A program made the translations under genes and the position numbers. Of a stretch of 27,743 bases of DNA, positions 17,524 through 25,975 are shown piece after piece. How positions within the stretch are numbered: position 1 is the stretch's first letter; each line of letters starts with the position of its first letter. The stretch covers positions 1-27,743 of the forward strand of contig JAGPYM010000126.1 of assembly GCA_020736575.1 (NCBI GenBank). The letters run 5' to 3'. The notes beneath the pieces were generated by a model. The model had not been told where the DNA came from, did no database searches, and was given only the letters and a program-made list of their open reading frames with translations. Source of the DNA: Thelonectria olida. Lineage: Eukaryota; Ascomycota; Sordariomycetes; Hypocreales; Nectriaceae.

Positions 17524-20500
17524 CTATTCATCTTCAGACACCCCCGACTTAACCTGCATAGTAACACACCCCGCCGTGATCGATCCTCCAACACCGCCGT
17601 TGATACCTGCAAGAAAGACCCAGTTAGCTTGCTGAAATCGCCATCAATAGACACAGATCTCAACTTACAATTATTCCATACACCCATGAAGATGCTATAA
17701 CAGTCATCCGGCGAATCCTCGCCCAGAGGCCAACGAGGATCTTGTTGGTCCACCTCGGTTCGGCACCCGTCAACCCACGTCCACCAGTACTCGTATTTGG
17801 TACCATAGTCGTCATACTCTTCAGTTTTTCCCATGGATTTCTCGGTGGGACTTAGTAAATAGTCTCCATTTAAGTTGTCGCAGATGGATTTAGTCATATC
17901 CTCGACTCCGGCCTTGTGAATGTCGGTGTGGTTTGGGAAGTCGTCCTCGTTGTTGCAGACCTGATTCCTCAGTTCGAGAGGCTGGATCACGACTGTTACG
18001 GTCGGTCGGGCGGATGTGGTTGAGGGCGCTGCTTTGGTGGTGCTAGTCGCCAGAGTGGTCGATGTAATTGTGTCGAGACAACGGCAAGTTTTGGAAAAGC
18101 CTCCGAAGAGTCCCTCGCCATCAATGCAGTACCCAGTCTTACCATCGTCAAACTCCTTACCTTCGCAGTCATCATCTGACTCGCATGCCGCTGTATTGGT
18201 TGCTGAAGCGGTAGCTGAGGTAGGTGTGGTCGACGTAGTTGCGTCACAACTACAAGTCTTGAGAAAGGCTCCGAAGATTCCCTCTCCATCCACACAGGAC
18301 GCAGTCTCACCACCGTCACACTCCATGTCTTTACAGTCATCGTCTGACTCGCATGCCGCCGTGGCGGTTGCTGAAGCGCTAGCCGAGGTAGTCGTAGATG
18401 TCTCAGAAGCCGTGCCAAAGATGGAGTCAAGTTCTGACTGGGCCTGGTCTGCCGCGGCAAGGAGGTCTTCGGTGCTCTCTTCAGTGTTTTCCCACTCCTC
18501 CTTACCATGAAGGATTGTAGGGATCACTGCCTGCGAGGTTGAGGTTGTGCTTGTGATGGTTGCAGTCCGAGTTGAGCCTTCGACATCGCAGCCGTAGATC
18601 GTTCCACACGTGGAGATGACATCGCTGGTGGTCGTAACCGTTGTTGTAGCGTCCACGGAAACGCCATATGAAGTTGTGGTCACACACATCTCGGCTGTTT
18701 CAGTCTCACACTCGGTGGGCTCGGAGGAAAATGTCGGGTTGTTATCCGGCCCAATACTATAGAGCTGGGCGTTAGCTATCGACCTGTTATGTGAGTTTTA
18801 TCCTGAAGGGGGCAAATACGTGTATTCTGGCCAGTCCGGCAGCAATCCGATGGTTTCAATCTGGATGGGCCATATGGGATCGATAGAGATGAATGGAGGC
18901 GGACCCCTGCAGAGTTGTTAGATCTAAAACGCAACCCAAGAGATGGGAGTTGGGGATTCTCATACGGTGGATAGATGCCAGGAGGACGGATGACCCTCCA
19001 CCCAAGGATACCTCCGATGCAAATGTTAAAGAACCACAGGTCACAGGGGATCTCGAAGCCATCGTCTGTTGGCTTCGGCCCAGAGACTGATGTCGTAATA
19101 GGGATGATGATGTATTCATCGCTTGTCGTACTCGTAACGCCATTGCCTTGCGTCGAGGAAGACGGAGCAGTGGTTTCTGGGGGGGCCGTAGTATCTGGCG
19201 CAGCTGTAGTGCCTCCAGGAGCTGTACTGTCGGCAGGGGCTGTAGTATCTCCAGGAGCTGTGGTGTCTCCGGGAGCTGTAGTGTCGGCAGGGGCTGTGCT
19301 ATCAACAGGAGCCATGGTATCCGTCAAGGCCGATCCTGTCGTAGTGAACGCGTCTGTCCCCGACGTTGGCGTCTGTCCAGAGGGTACGGAACCAGTTTCT
19401 GAGGACTGGATGATGGTACCACCACTGGTAAACCCGGATGTGGTTGTCTCAGGTGGAGATGCATCGGAACTCCCAGCATTGGTGGACGAGTTCTCATCGG
19501 ACGTGGCAATCTCCGTAGGGAAAATCGTCGAGACTTGGCCGTTGGAGTTGGTAATTGTAGTAGGGCCAGCTGAACCCAGGTCGGTACTGCTAGGAGGGAT
19601 GACTGTTGAAATCTGGCCGTCCGAGGTGGTGATAAGTGTTGGCACAGCTGATCCCGGCTCCGAGCCACTTGAGAAAAGGGTCGATATTTGACCGTCAGAG
19701 TTGGTCACGACACTGCCAACCGATGTCTCTGAATTTGTGACAGGAGGAATAATGGTTGAAACTTGGCCGTCCGAGTTGGTGATGACGGTGCCAACAGACG
19801 TGTCTACATTTGAGACTGGAGGGGTGATTGTTGACGCTTGATCGTCCGAGTTGGTGACAGCCGTTGGCACGGATGAGCCTGACTCCGGGCCCGTGGGAGG
19901 CAACATGGTCGATATTTGCCCATCGGAGTTGGTCAATTCAGGCTGAGTAGAAGTGGCAGTCTATTAGGACGAGGTTAGTATTGTTCTTCTGCGTGGAACT
20001 ATCCCAACGTACCGAGGTTTGATTGAACCAGGTGAATCCAGAAGACACTGGCTTCCCCGTGGTGCCAGTGGTATCAATGCTAGCAGCAGAGCTAGGCGTA
20101 ACTGGGTGTGTGACTACAGACCCAGTCGAGCGCTTCGTGGTATCAGATGAAGGTGTCGAGGATAGCTGAGTTGTCTCTGCTACCTCAGTTGATGTCGGAG
20201 ATGTGCCAGAGGGAGGAGGATAATTATTTTCCGAGGAAGGTGTCTGTTGCACATTGGTAGACTCTTCAGGCACACTAGAAGAAGCCTCATAGTCTGTGTT
20301 GATAGCAGGAGTAGTCACTATGTAAGTTGAATGTTCTGATGTGTGGGAAGAGTCATCATGGCTGCCAGCCGAGGTTGCCGAACCCGTGAGCGTGTCGGCT
20401 GTGGTAGGAGGCGACGCATAAATGGTAGACTCATAGCTTAGTGTGCTAGATATCTCCTCAAAACTGGTAGGATGCAGGGTTATGGGTTTGATAATGGTAA

Positions 20501-20864
20501 TGACAGTCGTGAAGCAATTTGGGGGCAAGTTGGAAGCAGTTTGTGGTGGGTAGCACATTTCGTTCTTCCCACACTTCCAGTCTTCTCGACAGCAGCCCTT
20601 TCCGCAGCATTCCTTGCCTAGGCTCGTCAGTCAGATGCATGCGTGGTGCGGCGATTTAGAAACGGATTTACTCACCTGGACCACAGATGTGTTCGGGGCG
20701 TCCATGACTGTTGGAGCAGCAGGATTGACCTTGGCCCAGTGTACGGCACTCGTTGCCGCAAAGACAGGACCCAACATCACATTGACCTTGATGATGGGAG
20801 CTGGCTGCCTCAGTCAAGTAACTACTGAGCAGCAACAGCAGTGATGTCGAATGGAAACCCGCAT
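17524..20864 (-). CDS. Secreted Cys-rich, Ser/Thr-rich protein like the tail of GH18 subgroup C chitinases; probably disrupted (~1,035 codons, 5 exons)
   Basis: Exon model is complement(join(17524..17606,17669..18906,18966..19960,20013..20617,20676..20864)); introns are 52-62 bp with good GT/branch/AG signals, and all phases agree from exon 1 to the stop. Order of parts: hydrophobic 'SLLLLLSSYL' signal-like segment; a Cys-rich hevein/STIG1-like module (CDVGSCLCGNEC through CCGKGCCREDWKCGKNEMC); a long Ser/Thr/Pro region with two tandem-repeat blocks; an 'IPCDLWFFNICIGG...PPGIYPPGPPP' segment; 'TECETETAEMC'; two 56-residue Cys repeats; and a compact Cys-containing C-terminal domain with 'YEYWWTWVDGCRTEVD'. 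These non-catalytic parts resemble regions of fungal killer-toxin-like chitinases, but no GH18 DxxDxDxE region exists here. Two faults: the ATG at 20864 is out of frame with the signal-like segment, and an in-frame TAA sits at 18798-18800 (a 36-nt GTATTT...CAG micro-intron could skip it). It could be read as two genes or as a pseudogene. Confidence 0.6.
18029..18365 (-). repeat. Tandem duplication of a Cys mini-domain (2 x ~168 bp)
   Basis: Two copies, offset by 168 bp (56 codons), each begin with CESDDDC and run through 'C-x-DGEG-hydrophobic-F...KTC-x-C' into a Thr-rich linker. Copy 1 has six Cys in the module; in copy 2 the 'MECDGG' Cys has become Phe ('KEFDDG'), leaving an odd number. Confidence 0.85.
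19158..19320 (-). repeat. Six-residue TTAP minisatellite
   Basis: An 18-bp unit encoding variants of D-[ST]-T-A-P-x is repeated about nine times on the minus strand, giving an extended Pro/Thr linker likely to be O-glycosylated. Some units are near-identical at nucleotide level, which favours length change. Confidence 0.85.
19525..19936 (-). repeat. Six tandem TNSDGQxST repeats (~25-residue unit)
   Basis: Six copies of a unit starting T-[NT]-S-[DN]-[GD]-Q-[IVA]-S-T followed by a variable Pro/Ser/Gly/Val-rich spacer of about 16 residues run through the third-from-last large exon. Spacers differ more than the core, so the core is under some constraint or was recently homogenised. This is likely a wall-spanning stalk. 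Confidence 0.85.
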
Positions 20865-22046
20865 TGTTCTGCGACTTCCGTCAGGCAAGCTGAGGGCGGA
20901 CCGAACGAAAAGAAACCTAAGCAATTAAAGATAGTGTGTTTGTCAAAGATAGTGGTAGTGGGAGTAGAAGAAGGGTCGGTGTAAGTAATTACTTAAATGA
21001 GAGACAGGCAGGGACAAAGAGGAAGGAATTCACCCAACTTCGATCTGCTCGCAAGCCAGGCTTGTGAAGACTTTGCAGATGAAAGGCCACTAGTATATGT
21101 ATTGTGTGATAGCATGTTGGTCCGCAGAATCCTACAGAATTCACGTATCCGGCGTGTGAAGCGCTGGAGACAGCTTGAGCTCGGTCGTCACAGTGGCTGA
21201 GCCGCAACCAACACATTCTCTCAGTTGCAACCTAGCGTTATGTGGGTATTTAATTAAGCTTGAAACAAGCATGGCATATCAGCTGGGGCTTACTGCCGAA
21301 GGATTTGCATCTCGCTTCGGTGAAATCATGAGGCAGTCTACTCCGATTGCGCAAAAAGGCCGGTCGCGACGCTGCGCCCCGAGCCGTGCCGGTCGCCATG
21401 CTCCACCGCTGATCCTTGGCTCACGATAATACAGTCTATTGTGCCCTGTGTCTGTACGAGCAACTTGCAAGGCGTATTGCAGGTGGCAGCGTGCAGCGCA
21501 CGTCCAACACAATGCAACCTAATGCAATGTGATCCTGTAATGAGACCGTCTCGTGCACCCAACGGGATGAACGCTGATGGGCCATGGTGCCTTGTTGCCT
21601 TTTACTTAGCCCTCTCTGTTGGTCGTTGTCTACCATTCCTTGTAAACTCAACCTGCTAATTTCTTCCTTTGAACACAATCACTCCATGCTGTGACCAACA
21701 GGTGGAGTTACATGATCCTGATTGATGAAACACAATATCCGCCCGAGGCCGGTTGGCGAGAGTTGGCGACTTGTGAACAAACGAGCCATATACTTTGCTG
21801 GCCCTAGGCCTCTTTTCCTTCTCCTACGTCTCGTTTCGTCTTGGCACCATAGATTCTCTACTTATGTTTCCAGTCTGTCATCAGACATTGCCTCTACTTT
21901 CTTCCAGACTTTCCCTGCCTTGACGCTCTTTTCACTTCCCTTTCCATTCCTTTTTCATTCCTTCGTTCTTGTCTTCCATCCCAAATTTTGGCACGCCTGC
22001 AAGTCCAGTACTGGCTTCGTCTAGAACGGTTGCACCGACCGCTGAC
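20865..22046. other. Intergenic region between divergent secreted-protein genes
   Basis: This is 1.18 kb with no supported gene. I looked for an upstream exon of the chitinase-tail-like gene on the minus strand and for a GH18 catalytic region; neither is visible. The part nearest 22046 is C/T-rich (about 21810-21990), a common feature of fungal core promoters on the coding strand. Confidence 0.5.
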
Positions 22047-23380
22047 ATGATGCCGGCGTTCAGCTCTTCATTCTTCACTAGGCTGGCGCAAGCCATCCTC
22101 ATCTTTGGCTTTCTCTCTCTCGCTGTACAAACTGCCGACACAGATACCCCAGACTCGGATCCTCCTGCAACGCTTCTCGTGTCTGACGTCTTTGTTGTCA
22201 AGCCAGGCACAGAGAAGGGAGGCTGTGATGGCCACGACGTCAATCAGTGGTATCAAGATGCTGTCATCTTGGCCAGAGCAGCCCAAGAAGCCCTTGGTGA
22301 TGCCGTAGCTGCCAACGCAAACGGCGATACGAGTGCCGACAGCCTCAAGTATCTCCAGACCTTCTTCGATATAAGGCCGTTGAGGAGGACACCGGAGGAG
22401 TTCACTACCCGCACAGACAAGATGGCCGGCAAGTTTCCGGACACATGAACTTGAAACTTGCAAGAGTGCTAATCATTGGCCCAGAGAATATTACTGATGT
22501 GGTCAACGCGTTGATAGATGACTCCGATGGTGATGATAAGCCGTGGATCTTTTGCGACAGCACTTGGGCTGTAGGTTAGTACCCTCTATGCAACTTCTAA
22601 CCACCCTTTTAAAAGTATTGTAATGACTTTGACGACTTAGAGGAAAGTTGGGATGATGTGGCCCGAGAGTCAGCCGTGAGGCCTAACCCCGATGGCTTGT
22701 TGATCCGTGAGCTTTATGCGGAATACTACGAGGAAAACTACACAAAACGAATCGCCAAGATCGACGCTGCCCCGACCCAAGAGGAGAAGGACGAAGAAGA
22801 CCAGCCCCTTTGTAAGCACTATCAATGTCCCTCTCGTGTTTAATGTAAGATCTGATGGTTTTGTTCAGTCCCGTTCTGGTCAGATGACTTGAACAAATAC
22901 ATCTTTGACGAAACGGGCGATTACTGCTCAAAGGAGGGGAATCTCGCGGGCACTGACGACAACTTCCAACCAAACTCGATGACATTCTGTCCGCAAAACT
23001 TCCCTGCAGATTATTACGCCAAGCTCGATGATGTTCCTCCCGTGACAAAGGCACGAGTATCCATTGGCGACCTCCAAGTCACAGGCGTTACCTTTTTCCA
23101 CGAAGCCTTCCACTTCGCCTTGCTGCACGAGCACACGCCAGACATCGCATGTAAGTTTCTAGAGCATCCCAGTGCAACGAGAATGGCCATTAATGGATTT
23201 CCAGATCCCCTTACCCAGATCACAAGAAAGAACCCGCTGAAAACTGGGAAGAAAATGACAGCAGCTGAATCTATGGTAAATCCGGAGTCGTATACACTGT
23301 ATGCGCTGGCGTACCAACTCGGCAAAATGAACCCGGATTATACCTTTGCCAGCAGCGCTTCGTACAAGCGCAAGAATTAG
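22047..23380 (+). CDS. Secreted HExxH metalloprotease, M35-like (366 aa, 5 exons)
   Basis: CDS is join(22047..22428,22485..22574,22641..22811,22869..23150,23205..23380). The N-terminus has a clear signal peptide ('LAQAILIFGFLSLAVQTAD'). The zinc motif is HEAFH (His292, Glu293, His296), followed by 'HEHTPD' and, in the last exon, 'ESMVNPESYTLYALAYQL', resembling the 'NADSY..FA' segment of deuterolysin-type (M35, aspzincin) peptidases; the exact third ligand is uncertain, with an Asp or Glu after the motif as candidate. Intron 1 is a probable GC-AG intron (G|GCAAGT at 22429): the nearby GT choice would break the frame. Intron 2 is ambiguous: donor 22571 with acceptor 22615 also keeps phase and gives 373 aa. 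Introns 3 and 4 use GTAAGC and GTAAGT. Start at 22047 gives the best signal peptide; an in-frame ATG at 21969 would bury it. It probably degrades extracellular protein. It is convergent with the gene at 23620-24354. Confidence 0.8.
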
Positions 23381-23619
23381 CCGGGTAGATGTTCTGGTTT
23401 GGAATTTTCCTGTCGCTTTTCGAGCCAAGGCACGCTGTAACTTTGATCTTTGTGGGAGCTTCAATCGACACTTTTGATACTGGTGGAATCATTGAGTATA
23501 ACTAGTATCAACTCTACAGATTTAAAAGTACCTAGTATACTTCTTAGTGCATAATCTCCTTTCGCAAGAGTCCCGTCGCCAATTGTCCTCCATGTCCGCG
23601 AGTGCTTCTTTAGCACCCT

Positions 23620-24354
23620 TCACACACTTCCTAACTCTAGAATCCTGGTAAAGCTCACATGACATGTTTCCCAATCAATGACCCCCAGGGCTCTCAAGTC
23701 TTGCTCAAAGACATCCACCGCCAGCGGCCTGTCAGTTCCCGTAAGTTCAAGGTGAAACCGTCTTTCATTGACTTTGAACCGCTCCTCAAGCTCCTTGCTA
23801 TACCAGCCATGACACCACATACATGCGATTGCAGTCTGCCCATTCCGATCTTGCAGTCCGTCGATCCACCCAAACGTTGGGGGCTTCTTGTAGCAGCGAG
23901 GGCTTGGAAGCCCCATCGCCTCTGTGTGAACGAGTCTTTCAGTATTCAATACCGCTTGCTGGGTTTCTGGTGTGGTTGAACTCGGGAAATAGGCAGCGAG
24001 GACCTCAGTATTGGGCCCAAAGCTCATATTGAACCAGACTCTCGAAAAGACGGCAACCTGCGTTTGTGGCTGGACAAGAGGGGTTGATTGGGCCCCGAGG
24101 TTGGTCATCAATTCTTCGTAGTGAGGTGATTTTTTGAAGGCCATGTATGCCTCGCGCGATTTCCAGCCCACGACAAGCAGGCATTCTCGCGGAGACTCGG
24201 CGACTCGACCATAGTACACGACGCGCACATGCGGTTTGCATGCAGCGAGCGGCTTGAAGATGGTGGTGTCGATTGTGTTCTCTGAGGTTTCAAATCTGGT
24301 CCATGAGGTAATTCCCACCCGCTTCTCCCATTCAGAAATGTGTGGGATTGCCAT
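23620..24354 (-). CDS. Two-domain dimeric alpha/beta-barrel (ABM/EthD-like) protein (244 aa)
   Basis: This is a single-exon protein without signal peptide. The N-terminal half (about residues 1-100) has the strand-helix pattern of an antibiotic-biosynthesis-monooxygenase-like domain: 'HVRVVYYGRVAESPRECLLVVGWKSREAYMAFKKSPHYEELM' style, in which a Trp-x-Ser-x-Glu-x-Tyr helix start is typical. The second half (about 105-244) again begins with strands ('VAVFSRVWFNM', 'VLAAYFP') and ends with 'CHVSFTRI', suggesting a duplicated fold. Domain assignment is by pattern only. It is a third barrel-type protein in the window besides the two EthD proteins, but I see no cluster motif upstream, so a shared pathway is not supported. 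The ATG at 24354 is the first in frame. A (TG)9 run lies about 145 bp upstream. Confidence 0.75.
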   Translation of the reverse strand: MAIPHISEWEKRVGITSWTRFETSENTIDTTIFKPLAACKPHVRVVYYGRVAESPRECLLVVGWKSREAYMAFKKSPHYEELMTNLGAQSTPLVQPQTQVAVFSRVWFNMSFGPNTEVLAAYFPSSTTPETQQAVLNTERLVHTEAMGLPSPRCYKKPPTFGWIDGLQDRNGQTAIACMWCHGWYSKELEERFKVNERRFHLELTGTDRPLAVDVFEQDLRALGVIDWETCHVSFTRILELGSV

Positions 24355-24496
24355 TTTGGAGGGATTAAAGACTGCCCACAGCAGAAATAGATAACAAGCC
24401 CGGTTGCTAGAGTAGCTAGAGGAGGGAATAAATAAAAGCCCGGCGGAGAATGAAAGGAAATGATTGTATTACGTTGTGCGTGTGTGTTTGTAAAAA

Positions 24497-24514
24497 TGTG
24501 TGTGTGTGTGTGTG
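24497..24514 (+). repeat. (TG)9 microsatellite
   Basis: This is a perfect TG run with an imperfect TG-rich lead from 24475, in the promoter region of the barrel protein gene, just before the AT-rich block. Confidence 0.9.
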
Positions 24515-24583
24515 TTTAAGCAAACCACTCAGGTAGAGAGACAACCAATTCTTTATATATTACCTCAGGCACTCAGACCCACT

Positions 24584-24608
24584 AGGCGCGCTTAATAGCG
24601 CGACGCCT
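24584..24608. repeat. GC-rich imperfect palindrome at the AT-rich boundary
   Basis: CGCGCT-TAAT-AGCGCG forms a perfect 6-bp-arm hairpin (24587-24602), extended by AGGCG and CGCCT outside it with a small bulge. It marks the change from normal to AT-rich composition. Confidence 0.7.
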
Positions 24609-24609
24609 T

Positions 24610-25010
24610 CCCTAAAGTAGTAATAGCTTCTAGAGAGCCTAAGAGATTTTTAATACTAAGCTTACCAAACTGTATATAGTATTATATAATATAATAATAG
24701 CATTCTTATAATTTAATTAAGCTAAAATATATAATAGAAACATTTATATTACTATTTTTATTTATCTATTTTATAAGTAATTTATTAGCTTTTAATATAC
24801 TATTACTTTTATTAGAACTTTAAGTAAATACTAGTACTAGTATAAAAAAAGAGTAGTAAAATAGTAAAAAGAAGCTTAACCTAGTTTAGTAATATATTAT
24901 TAATAAAATAAACTAGTTTATTAGTAATTTTATTTATATTTTATATACTTTTAATAGCTAAATAAATGCGCGGAGGAAGGCTGTATTTATTAGAATTATA
25001 TATTAAAACT
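24610..25010. other. AT-rich transition region, no gene
   Basis: There is RIP-like AT-rich sequence with small islands of G/C ('aataaatgcgcggaggaaggctg' near 24960). I see no ORF or match to the poly-C family. Confidence 0.5.
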
Positions 25011-25975
25011 TTTTTACAATTAGTAATTTTTATTATTATATTAACTCTTTTATATATTTTTCTACTTAGTTGCCTTACTTGTTTCTATTAGTTTAATTGC
25101 TTTTAGACCTATTTAATTTATTTTTAAACTTCTATTTTTATTTAACCCTTTCCGCCCCCCCCCCCCCCCCACTTTTTAACCCTTATATTTACTTGCCTAT
25201 TTAACTTACTTTTAATTTTTAAATTTTTCCTTTATAGCCTTTTAAATAACTATTTGGATTATTACTATTATATATAATAGCTTTTAAAATTATAACTTAT
25301 AAGCATTTAATTAAAATGTTTTAATAAATTATTTATTATTATTATTAAAATAGTTTTTTCTTTTCTATTAAAAAGTTATATAAGGTTTTTAATATTCTAT
25401 TTAAGGAAGTTATAATAGTATTAATATATATTAGGTTTTATAATTAGAATCTTATAGCTTAAAATAACTAGATTAATTTTTTAATTAATATTTAATAGTA
25501 TATTTATATTAGGTAGTATAAAAATGCTTAAAAGTTATAACTCTTTTAAATACTTATTAAAGTCTTTTATTAGCTTAATATATTTAATAAAATTTATATA
25601 TTTTAATATATAGTAAGTAGTTATTTTGTTTTTATAATTTAATTAGATTATATTATATTTAATTAGTAAAAAGTTAAGTATTTTAACTATTATATATTAT
25701 AATTATATAACTTAAAGTTAAATAAAAAAAGTAAATACTTTTATATTAAAAGCTTAAAATAAGGTTCCTTAAGTAAGGTTTATTTAATAGGAACTTTTAT
25801 TTTAAAACTAATTATAAGCTTTATTAAAAAGCTTATTATAATAAATATAAGGCTGGGTTTTATGTATTTTAACTTTTATTATATTTTAATACTAGGCTCA
25901 TTTTAATAAATAATATATTAAAACTTAACTATTTTTAATATATATATAAAACGCTTTAGAAGCCTAAGTATAATA
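25011..25975 (+). repeat. RIP-degraded repeat, copy D (right flank)
   Basis: It matches copy B (590-1490) from the 'attagtaattttta' start through the poly-C tract (16 C, 25155-25170), 'cctttatagccttttaaataactatttggattatta', 'gaatcttatagcttaaaataac', 'aaggtttatttaatagg' and the 'aaaaagcttattataataaatataaggct' end, in the same orientation and nearly full length. It therefore places the same family on both sides of the gene islands, 24 kb apart. Confidence 0.8.

Noticed and set aside
18016..18510. Plus-strand frame of 164 codons opposite the Cys repeats
   Set aside because: Mirror of the minus-strand coding sequence with repeated Val/Ser/Ala; no independent signal.
18975..19691. Long plus-strand frame (238 codons), Val/Gly/Ser-rich
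   Set aside because: It is the complement of the Thr/Pro/Ser repeats of the minus-strand secreted protein; the openness follows from the repeat composition.
21722..22024. Plus-strand frame of 100 codons before the metalloprotease
   Set aside because: It is Phe/Leu/Ser-rich because of a C/T-rich promoter tract, and it overlaps the likely 5' leader of the protease gene.
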